Shown here one piece after another: positions 40,601 to 52,600 of a DNA stretch of 64,000 bases. The translations under genes and the position numbers were made by a program. A model generated the notes under the pieces. It saw only the letters and a program-made list of their open reading frames with translations. It was not told the origin of the DNA and did no database searches. The stretch is from Branchiostoma floridae (lineage: Eukaryota; Chordata; Leptocardii; Amphioxiformes; Branchiostomatidae): positions 2,715,214 through 2,779,213 of the forward strand of contig NC_049994.1 in NCBI RefSeq assembly GCF_000003815.2. The letters are read 5' to 3'. How positions within the stretch are numbered: the stretch's first letter is position 1; the number at the start of each line of letters is the position of its first letter.

Positions 40601-43600
40601 GGAACGACTGAGATAGCGTGCTTTGAAGATTTGACAGGAGAAAGAAGGAGAAGAAGAAACATTACGAACACTAGAAAGGTCAACACTTGCTTGGGGGCAA
40701 ATACAGCATATTGCAATCGATCTTCATCCTGGAAAAAAATCCCCAAATTCACCAATTTAAAATTATGTTTCCTCAAAGGGAAAATGAAGTACTGTGGGCA
40801 CTTGCCAGGCACACCTTAATGCCGAATTTTACGTCATTTGGTTTTAACACGAGGGCATAGGAGCCAAATATATATATTTTAGTTAAATATGGCTAAAAAT
40901 CCCAAAATAACTTATTTTAAGTGATCTATGAAGAAAGTGTTGATGGAGTCCTGTTTTCATATGTCCAATGCACCTTTGTACCACCAAAATTTAGGTCATT
41001 TGGTTTACATACAAGGGCATAGAAGCCAAAATTATACATTTTTTGTCAAAATGGCCGAAAACCCCAAAACAACTCATTTTTTGAAGTGATCAATGAAGCA
41101 AGCGTTGATGGGGCCCTGTGTTCATATGTCTAATGCACTACCAAATTCCAGGTTATTTGGTTTCCATACAAGGGCATAGAAGCCAAAAATTTACATCTTT
41201 AGTCAAAAATGGCTGAAAACCCCCCAAATAACTAATTTTGAAGTGATCTATAAACAAAGTGTTGATGGGTTCCTATATCCAATGCACCTCTGTAACTAAT
41301 TTCAGGTCATTAGGTTGTAATACCAGGGCACATTGGCCCAAAATATACATGTTTGGTCTAAAAATGACCCAAAACCCAAAATATCATAATTTCTAAGGTC
41401 TCTATCAAGAAAGTGAAAAAAAAAAACACCGGGGGGTATTTACTATTTCTACCACCCTGCCAAATTTCAGCTCATTTAGTCCAAAATAAAAAAGATGAAT
41501 CCATTTGCAGATTTGACAGGAGAAACAAAGTAAAAAAAAAGTATATTGCAAATCCATACTGCAGTATGAATTGCAATATAACAATATATTGCAATGCCAT
41601 TCTATGTATGATTGCAATATAACAATATATTGCAATCCCATTCTGTAGTATGGATTGCAAAATAAATATATTGCAAATCCATACTGTAGTATGTAGGGCT
41701 GGGTACTGGTACAGAAAATTCAGGTCCAGGTCCAGTTCAGGTCCAGAGGATCAGGTCCAGGTCCGGACCTGAACCTGGACCTGATTCAGTATGACTCATA
41801 CCAATGGTCCTCACTACAAAGAAATCTGTTTGGTGGGGTATAAGACATAACACTGGCGTTTTAAAATACAACAACGCTAACTGCACCTGTACGATTGACT
41901 GTAAACATTGGTAGAAATTACTATAAACTCTACTCTACTTCACTCTTGTCATTTTCTTCCAACTGCAAGCGGCAAAACGTATGAATGCCTTATAAAATAA
42001 TATGTTAATTTTCTAATCGGTCCAACATCCGGTCCACCTAATTTTTTCAGGTCCGGCTTTTCTGGACCGGTCCAATAAGAAAAACCGGTTTTGTACCGGT
42101 ACGCTGTACCGATACCCAGCCCTAGTAGTATGGATTGCAATATAACAATATATTTCACCATACCTATGGTATGGCTGAAATATAACAATATATTTCACCA
42201 TACATATGGTATGGCTGAAATATAATTACGTAACAGGTCAGATCCCTGACTCCTAGGTCAACGGCCGCAATCGCGACCGTTTGATTGGTAAGGGACACGC
42301 ATGCGCACTAAAAGGGCTCCCAGAATTTTGAAAATGGAAGGGAAAGAGTTGTTGTTTCTTGTTGAAAGCATGAATAAGTCGACTGGTATATAGCTTTTCG
42401 CGAAACATGGCCCCATCATTGTCTACTCATCGACCCGACAGAGGCTGAGAGTCAAAGGGAATGAAGTGTAAGCTCAAAATGAGCGTTGGTTGGTAGTTAG
42501 CGACCGCAGCAAGTTTCGTCGGAACACTTCGCCCCCCTCCCCTCCACCATTTTTAGAAGGTCACAGTGGTCTTTCGGTAAGTACAAATTATTGTCAACTG
42601 AAATGCTGAAGAATTAAATTTCACTGCACTACTGAAAGGGGGAGCAAGTATTGACAAGATTCACAAGTACTCACTTGTCCAACAAAAGTTTCAAAGTGAC
42701 ACTCATAATTGATGAGCTAGAATGAGCATTGGTAAATGGTTATTGATTAAAATGTTGTCTTTCGGGTGTGTTCATTCAGGGGGGGGGGGGGTGCGGAAAC
42801 CCCCTCGATGGGGAAATGTACTTTTTTGCAACTAATTCAACAAGTATAGGGTCTTTCCTACCGCAGCCATTAGAAAACTGCCCAGATTTCACATAAAGAT
42901 TTTGATCAATATTATCATTCAGGTGGAATATATTTGAGGATGGCCAGATTTTAAGTTTAGCATCTTTGTCATTGTTTATCTTTTTATTTATACACATCTC
43001 AACTCCAGTACACCAACAGTGGAGACTTCCTTCAAAAGTGCAGCACAGGGTGTGAGGACGATGGCTGGGAACAAAGCTAGCAACTGTCAGAAGTTCTGTT
43101 GCTGAAGTACTGCTACAGGTAAGACTACAGTCCTGCATATATCCATGATCACCAGTAGCACAGTCAGTGTATACTGAGGCAGGCTGCCATCGTGAATCTC
43201 CATTTTCTTTTGTTTGTTGTTACCTGTTGTGCGATAATCTGTTGGGACGATGCACGGCTGTTCCAGTTACCAGTGTGACATGATATTTCTTGAGCATATT
43301 GTTTTTATTTTCAGATTTTTCAAACTTCCGAGTTCGTGGGGCAGATTTCCAAGTGAATTTATGTTCAATGGTACTTTGGTGGTTTTCTCATACGGGAAAT
43401 GGTTTATTACAAAGACTCGGTCTCCAAACCCACAGCAAGAAGTCCAGCATGCAGGCAATGAGGGAGACAACCATACCCTGAGGCCATGCTAATGTACATG
43501 TAACATACAGTCACATGATACAGATATCAGCTGTTTTGAAACAAAATAATGATAAAGCATTGCTTGAATAAACATGTAGCAGTTAATTGTGTTAATCCAG

Positions 43601-46600
43601 AAATCTTCGTGCTTCAACGTGAACTCAAAATCACTGCGAACAACCGATTAATAATACCTTCTTGTCTAAGACGTAGGTACCAGACATTGTACAGTAATGT
43701 AGGCAACCGTTACGGTGAAGATGCATAACTACTTAGTAAGTTACAAAGCACAAATTGACCCAACCTTTAAACATTGAATATATATTTATCAAGAAGTGAT
43801 ACATATGTGACTAGTATAGCGCATTACCACAAACTCATAAACATTTTCCTCCTACTGCGAACTTACTTTAAGAAATGTATTACAGTACATGGCGAAGTGC
43901 AAAACAGTGCGCCAACTATATGTTCACCTACATATTTCTAAGCAAGTCTTACATAATAAAGCATTGCTTGGATAGGGATGTAGCAGTTCCATGATGTTGC
44001 TTATGTTGGCAAAGTTTAAAACATTGCAGGCCCCACTGAATGTTGACCTACACATTTCCAAGTCTTACCTGTCATCGCAGGTCAGTTTTCCTCGTAACAT
44101 TACGGTTTCTTTGCATGCTTCTCAAGCTTTTACGAGCACACATCATTGACAACAAGGCATTTTGCACAGAACACGATACTACTGTATATTAAGACTATTC
44201 TTGTATGTGTATAATGTACTAGGACAAATATGTTTAGATTGTGTGCTGATAAACTAAGTGTTTTTTTAGAATTGATGGATGTTAAGTGTCATTTATTTTG
44301 ACATAGATAATGCTTGTAAGTATTTTAGATAAAGCAATTAGGTGGTAATAAATGTACAGGGTTGTCGGTAAGTGATAAAACTACTATGTATAACTTTTTA
44401 TCTGCAGTGTATACCCTTCAGAAAATATAACTAAACTTACTAGTATGTTTATCTAATAAATTTTGCTGTGTTTTGCCAAAAACATGTCTTCCTTCATAGC
44501 CGTGGGTGAATATGGGTAATTTAGGGGAGTGATACCAAGTGATTTGTGAACGTCTAGGTAAATGTTACAGATGGGAAAATAAGGCCGATTAGTATGAGAT
44601 ATAACGTGAGTGGTAAATCCCGGTAAATGCAACGATAAAGGAAGGTAAATGACAATAACTGTGGCTTATACCGCGAATGGCAAATCTCGGTAAATCTGTC
44701 CATATAGTAGCTATGACATATAACACGACAGGTATATTTTGGTGAATGCACATTTATGCAGTCGGTAAAGGCGGGTAAATTGCCGTAACTGTGACTTATA
44801 CCGCAAATGGTAAATCTCGGTAAACACACCTCTACACGAACCGGGTAAATATGGGTAAAATTAGCTCTTTGACCCCTCCCCCCTACGTAATTTCAAAACG
44901 GCTTGGGTTACGATCACCAAATTTGGAGGGGCTGATGTACTAGTAAAGTCTACATGTTGGACCATTTCAAATTGATTTGCATTGTTATGCCGATGATAAC
45001 CACAATTCCAGGGCTTGTCCATTGATGGTTCCGGAGGGGGAGAGAATCTAGAGAAAACAACACGAAGTACTTTGCACCTCTTTAGGTTTATTGTAGTCGC
45101 CAAGTAAAACAGAGTTTATGGTTTTTGTGGCGTACGTCTCAATTCAAACCATTACACCGATAAAAAACAGTTTTAACTTCCTTTTTTTCTATTTGTTTTT
45201 GAGGACAATGTTACATTGCACTCAAGTTTTAGAACTTATATTAACAGTGCCACATACACAGTACGTATATACAGAAAGAAGGTTAAGATGGAGTTTTTTT
45301 TACCTCCCCGACCGAAGTCAGGTACCAATTTTTACATCTGGGTGAAGTGAGGAAGGTCGTGTAAAGCACCTTTCCCAATGGCACAACGTCGGGGGGCATG
45401 TCGCGTATCGCTCTCGGGACCTATAGATTCCAAATCGAACTCTCTACTAGTTACTCCACACGCGACGCCACTGTTGACTTCCTTCGCTACGACTAAGAAC
45501 CAGTAACCGTAGCTGGCTGCTCACCACCACAGAAACATCAAAAGGAAGATGAACACAAGAGACAAACATCTCACCTGTGTCACCTATGGCTATGTCTGTG
45601 GCTGTGTAGGAAAACTGGAACCCCCTAGCCGTAATACTGTGGTCTGAGGTAAACCTCACGAGCATCTGGTTAAGTAAACTGGTAAAGTTACTTAGCGGCA
45701 CTTGTCCTGTTAACCTGGAAATCGAAATAAAGCATTATTGTCTCTATTTGTGTTGCCCTAAAATATAGAAGCTTTTGATTATTGATTCTGAAGCAAGACT
45801 CATTCTCTTGATTCTTAAGCTACTCTCACTCTCAACTCTCACTCTCTGCATTATCCATACTGCTCTACTCTGGAAGAAAACTGATTGGTCCTTTAGGACG
45901 TTACCTCTTGAATGGTGTAATCCTATCACCGTCTTTGTCGTAGATTGTCAAAAAGTCGAAACCGTCCTCAAGGTGGAAGCTTTCAATAGTAAGAAGAACC
46001 ATGCTTTCTTCTGTCACAGTGATCGTCCACTCATAAGTCACATCGTTGCCGTAGTCATTGGGGTAGTTCGGTGATGTCACAGTACCTCCAGGGGGAGCCG
46101 TCAGGGTACCTCCCCATTCTGCAATATCATGGTAAAAATGTATTGTAAAGTGTACCTTAGACGATCACATATACCTGCGCGATGTTGCGATGTGGACGTT
46201 CACAATATCGCGAGGATAGCGCGTTACGAATCCCTTCATCTTTCATCACACTTAATTGGTAATTGGTTTAGGCTTAGGCCTCAATTGAAAAAAAGGGCGC
46301 CTGCTGGGAAGTTCACGGCCTGGCAATTTCGGGCGTTACCCCTACTTGGCTCCGTGGAGCACCTTGTGGCTGCCGGGCAACGGTTAATTGTGACCACGAC
46401 AGCCGGTAAACAGTAGGTGTCCCCCGACTTCAGAGACCGGCCGGGGCTACGTCCCAGCCGGGCACCGGGGTACGAGATATGGACCTGAGCCTTACCCTTC
46501 TTGGTATAAAATACCTTTTGGCCGAGTCGAACGTGGTGTATTAGGCTTCTGTTAAATTTCCTCAATGGGGCTCAGACGGGTAGTTTTGGGAAATGAAAAG

Positions 46601-49600
46601 TGTGATATGAAAGATAAGAAAAACAAAATAAAAAAAGGAAGAAAAACATTTCAACAGCATGCCTTGCCCTTGTTCATACTCATTGGTATTAACTTTACTT
46701 TTCGTATCCGCAAACAGCCCGTGCGGCGCCCGGGTAGGATGTGTGACGCAGACCCTAATGCTCTTGACACTTGCTATTTTTTTTTTAAGTTAATGCACAG
46801 CAGAATTTTTATACTGGCTATAATTCCAGACTCAAGATGCGTCGATGAGTAGATTTTGTTTAAACATGCATTTCTATACAACACGTTCAATATTCGATGT
46901 TCAATATTTTATTCGGTGCAGACTTACGTGTGTGGTTGTCGTGAAATACTTTATAGACGCTTGCCTAACAGTATAGTGTGCGTCCGTTTTTCAGGAATTC
47001 CAAAAACTGTACGCAGTGATGTGATAACAGATTTACAGTAAGTCCCCTTATGAGTACCCTTATCATGCGAAGTGTTTACTCTACATTTGTGACACACATA
47101 CAGGGATGTCCATGATGTGTCCATGTGCTTGCTCTAATCTATTATCTTACCAAAGGCTGTGTCTATGTAGGAAAACTGGAACCCCGGAGCCGTGACTGCC
47201 TCGTCAGATGTAAACCTCACGAACATCATGTTAGACGTGCTGGTGATGTCATTGACTGACATTTGCCCTTTTAAGCTGGAAATAGACATAAAGCATTATT
47301 GTCTCCTATTTTTAATTTTTTTTATTTGAAGCTACTCTCACTCTTAACTCTCACTCTTTCGATCATCCAAACTTCTCTACTCATGTTGTTATACACTCCA
47401 TTTGAGATGATATGTATGTTACCCTACACCATGTATATATAAATGTTCTTTTTCTGTATTGTCTTATGTGTTTGTCAGCAGGGCTAGCCATTTGTAATAG
47501 CCATACACTAGTTGGGCAGCCCTGGCTGTGTGTTCGGGACAGCCAAACAAGAAATAATTAAATAAACACTCTGGAAGAAAACTTATAAGCCGTGAAGGAC
47601 ATTACCTTATCAACAACTCTGAAGCACTATCACTGCTTCCATCGTAGATTTCCACGTAGTCACCATCGTCATCAAGGTGGAAGCTGTCGAAGGTGAGACG
47701 AACCATCATTCCTTCTGCCACGATGATCTTCCACACACATGTCACATCGTTGTCGTAGTCATTGGGGTAGTTAGGTGACGTCACAGTACCTCCGGGCGGA
47801 GCCGTCAGGGTACTTCTACACCCAAGGCCACTGTTCTGTGCTGTGTCAGGGGGGGATATAGAGCACCAAAGGTCAACAGCAAGACACACAAAAAACGTAT
47901 ATTAAAACGTGTGCCTAAAACAAGCGTAAATACGTGCAAGATGTTGTTAAACAAGCGAGGACAATGTAGCGATAGGGACGTTTGTTACATGCAGTGTGCT
48001 GCGGGTTCCTACGCCATTGTATATCATAGCATCAATGAACTAAACTCGCATATTGCAGTCACTTTATAACGAAACATGCGAAACAACGTAACGTTCATGT
48101 AACAATCCTTTATACATGTAAGTACTAAAAAACGTTAATTAACCAAACAGTTGTAAACCACAGCCTGTCCCCCCTATCCCTATGGCAAGCTGAATTGTGT
48201 TGTGTAGCCTACCTCACATCGCAATATGGTTATTCTCCACCATACTCATATATCGTTTACTAGTCATCAAAGTGCTAGTGATCTGTATCAAAGTATTGCA
48301 ATATTGAAGAGCCTATGCAGGACTTGATACGGATGAAAGCCAGAACTAATGTTACATAATACAAAAGGAACAGTGATCTCGATCCAGTTTAACCCTCAGA
48401 CACCCGACCTTTTTTTGTGACTAAAATGACCGAGTGGGGTCCAAACGGACCCCCAAATGTTTTGTTCATAAAATCTCAGTACCATTTCTTATCGGCGATC
48501 ATTGTATATACATTGCTTCGTCAATGTAAGAGGAAGATTTTGAGATGTTAAGGTGTTGCTAATTCCAACTCATTATCATAATTTATGGAAAAGTTCAGAA
48601 GGACCACGTTTTGCACTAAACCTATTCCGACCTGATAGGGGAATTTTGAGGCCCTCAGCAACATTTATGTCTCATAACTCATGAACAGCTAGAGCTAAAG
48701 CTACGAAACTTGGTAATTTATCACAAAATATTGTTTGCAAAAGTTTTTAGTCAATAAAGTAAGCTTATCATTTTGGCGGTTGCCATGGCAACCATATTCT
48801 AACAGGCATATTTTGCCAAAATTTTACAATTTCAATTCAAACAAGGTTTTATAACTACACCTGTTTTCTGACAACAATTAAATTCTATGAAATTCAATGT
48901 AATTTTCATGACTTAAGATTTATGCTAATTTCATGACGTCATTTATGAAAATCCAAGATGGCCGCCCTGATTAGGCAAATGCCGTCATAATGTCGTCACA
49001 TTACATGTTGATGACACAGAAATTTTTGTGAGGATTTAAGTTTACATTCTTATTATTGTCTGAAAGTTTGGTAGTCATACTGTAAGTGGTTAAGGAGATC
49101 GCCCCCAAAGTTTGTTTTAAAAACTGAACATTTTTGCTGGGGTCCGTTTGGACCCCAGAAGGACTGAATACAAACTTTCTTTATAATTATTGTACCAATC
49201 TTAGCGAAAACGTAGGAGGAGTTATAAGACATATTGACTGGCGTAGTCACAGAAGGATTCTTTTTTCATATAAAAAATGTTCAAATCGCACTTCAAAATG
49301 TACGCCTGGGGTCCAAATGGACCCCACTCGGGTGTTTGAGGGTTAAGCTCATTGAAGAGCTAGTGTTTTACTAGTCGGGCCAGAGAGGACAGACGCAACC
49401 CTTTTGGTAGCGTGCATGTCCGGTGGAGCGACACAGCCGGACTCGAACTCACAGCTTCCAGTTGCACGCTACCAAAGAGTCCTTACCACAGATCGGTACG
49501 TCACACAGCTCCAATCTAGTGCTGGGATCCATGGTGTAGCACCACACTCCGGATGAGCCGTCCGGATTCCGGCAGTAGTTCTCCTCCAATCCGGATGCCA

Positions 49601-52600
49601 GAGATGTGTGTATTGGTGACTATGGGGTGTCTGACTGCCCCAGCGCTGACACGTCTTGCCTGTTCTGGTCACAGAGACTGTTCCTATGTAGGTTGAACCA
49701 TCTCCCACCTGGCAATCCTCTGGTTTGGGAATTTAAAAGAATTGACGTTCAACAAAAAGGCATGTAAAAAGGTTTCTTATTTATATTAAACTCTTCCAAT
49801 ATGTCAGTTGTCAATGGCAACTTCGTTGACGTCAAATTTGCGTCACATGTAATTTGGAAACCGCCATTTTTGATCGGCACTCTTATATTTTCTAGAATAC
49901 ATTTTAGGGGACATATCACAAAATGGACATAAATGTTCATATGACCTTTTTGGAGAAAAAAAAAAACAAGGTATTGGTGGAATTGTATCACCTGTCCAAG
50001 AAAACATAACCTGATGTCCTTTTGGAGAATATGTATTTGAAAAGTTTTAGCTAATTTGTTATGTGTTGGTACATTTTGCAGATCTTTGAATATCGTGTGG
50101 TGGACTGTTCGATTATAACAGGGCTAAGGTACTATTTGTAAAGGTTTTGGCACAGACTTTATTTTTCCATTGTGCATAAACTTAACTTTCCGATAATTTC
50201 TTGGCCCTGAAACAACCTTGACACTTGAAACCGTGTCCAGGCCGTTTTCACCGTTTTATGGGTCCGAACCTAGATATTCCCGTATATTCCCAGACATAGC
50301 CCGGACATATTGTAGAGAATGAGAAGATAGTCCACAGCAAAGGAGTGAGAACAGACACAATGTTGTCGTGACTGGAATTGATCTTTATTCGCAGTATAAT
50401 CTCGCACACCTCTCTCTTCTCTGGTCAATCTGCTCTGACCCCGCTTAACATATCTTCTCTTTAGCTAACCGGCCAGGACAGGCTATTGGAAACATATGCT
50501 CATCGATCAAGTCAGGTTCTAAACATAGCTGCCCCTGCCGACGGTCTCAAGAGGGCACAAGGCAGTATTTCTCGGAAGCCCCACGTCTATGGGGGTTCTG
50601 GTCGGCAGGCAAACGTATCGCGTCATGGATTTGGTATGTTTTCATGGGAATAATCTTTATGTTACAATGTCAAATCTCACAAGTGCGCCAGGTTTCAGAC
50701 ATTTCCGGAAATTTGAGTTTTCGTATAGTGGTTCTTATGGTATCAATGTTCATGCACACTAACACACCATTGCTGTACTGCAGTTTGTACATGGCAGTAT
50801 ACATCGTACCTGTTCAGTATACGGCTATTGATTTTAAAAAAAAGTATAATGCACATGTCATCATCCACACATACCCTTGTTCGTAACTTTTGTTAGGGAA
50901 TTCTAGATAGGTTTCAATATATGTATAAAGTAATTCTGCATCCATGTGCCCCATGTATCAAATGACAACATTTGTGGTGTCCAAATAAATACCATGCAAA
51001 GCCTTTTAATTGTGTACGACATTTTAGATATGCAGAATGATTTAGTAATGTACACAATGGCATTGGAGACCAACAATAAACATGTGTAAAAGAATCATAA
51101 TTCCTTTTTTAAAATGTCAATCATAATTCCCTTTTTTAACATCCCCCGTGTTTCAGGAGAGCACACCTCGCACGTTAAAGATCCCATCACACTTATCAAA
51201 AAGATTAGGGGTCTTTCCCGGTGTGAGTAGCTCAAAACCTACAGTCCCATGGAGAGATTGTCTCAATTGTGGGCTGAGGTGCCATCGGAATACATGTCTG
51301 CTGTGGCCTAAATTATTTCATTCATCCATTCATTCATCCATTCATTCGTTCCATAGCCTTTTAATCAGCCGTAGGGCCATCACAACATGTTATGGTGTAT
51401 CAATAGGCATTTTAATCCCCTGGCGGCATCTCCTCTCCGGGGCGTGGAAAGCCGAGTAAAGTGCCTTTCCAAAGGGCACAAGATCGGTGGCACGACAGCC
51501 GGATTCGAACGCACACCTCTCGGTGCAGATCCGAACATACTACCACGCGGTCCCACGGGACTAAATTATAGCAAGTGGCAAATCATTCGTGTATATCGTA
51601 AATAGGAGGGGCCGTTAACGGCTCCCCTGGGGAAAATTGCAAGATAATTCCATGAAAGAAGAGTTTGTACCGTTAATATGGACACATTGCTCCCTGTCTG
51701 TCAGATAGCTTGCCATCCATGTAGTTGTAGATTCACTTAAGTCATAACAGCTTAGTTTCTGGAGTAGGCCTATGTGAAGACTTACATAGTGGGATACTTA
51801 TGATGCAAATTAGCAAATTTGCAAAATAAACAAGTAAAGTTTAAAAATCCACTGCATTCCATGATAGAACTTTCAAACTTTCGTGGAACTCTGGTTGTTA
51901 TATATTAACCAAGCAGTACCAAATACAGAGTACTTATACATACTGAAGGTAACGATGGAGTTTTTCTTTTGCCTCCCCGACCGACGTCAGGTACCCATGA
52001 ATTTTTTTACACCGTGGTGAAGTGAGGGAGATCGTGTTAAGTGCCTTTTCCCAGGACACAACGTCGGGGGCACGTCGGGTATCGAACTCGGTACCTTTAG
52101 ATTTCGAGTCGAACTCTCTACCAGTTACGCCACACGCGACGCCACTGATGACTTTCTTCGTTACAACTAAGAACAAGTGCCCGTAGCTGGCTGTTCACCA
52201 CCAAAAAAACATCAACAGAAAGATGAACACAAGAAACAGGCACCTCACCTGTGTCAGCTATGGCTATGTCTGTGGCTGTGCAGGAAAACCGGAACCCCCG
52301 AGCCGTGACACTGTGGTCTGAGGTAAACCTCACGAACATCTGGGTAGATGCACTGGTGATCTGAGTTGGTGGCACTTGTCCTGTGAGGCTGGAAATTGAA
52401 ATAAAGCATTATTGTCTCTATTTGTGTTGCCCTCAAATATAGAAGCTCTTGATTATTGATTCTTAAGCTACTCTCACTCTCTGCATTATTTATATTTTTC
52501 TGCTCTGGAAGAAAACTGATTGGTCATTCAGGAAATTACCTGCGTAATTCTGTGATAGTATCAATGCCTCTGTCGTAGATTGTCAAAAAGTCGAAAGTGT

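Larger units (their letters stand above)
47880..49950 (-). repeat. Segmental duplication, copy 2 (kringle-A and flanking introns)
   Basis: Counterpart of 34.73-36.0 kb, enlarged by a 950-bp TTAA element. GATCCAGTTTAA at 48383 and TTAAGCTCATTGAAGAGC at 49343 are contiguous in copy 1. Confidence 0.85.

Noticed and set aside
42776-43138. 120-residue Cys-rich minus-strand frame as a possible extra module
   Set aside because: No recognised domain and no phase-1 acceptor and donor pair; probably chance or old repeat.
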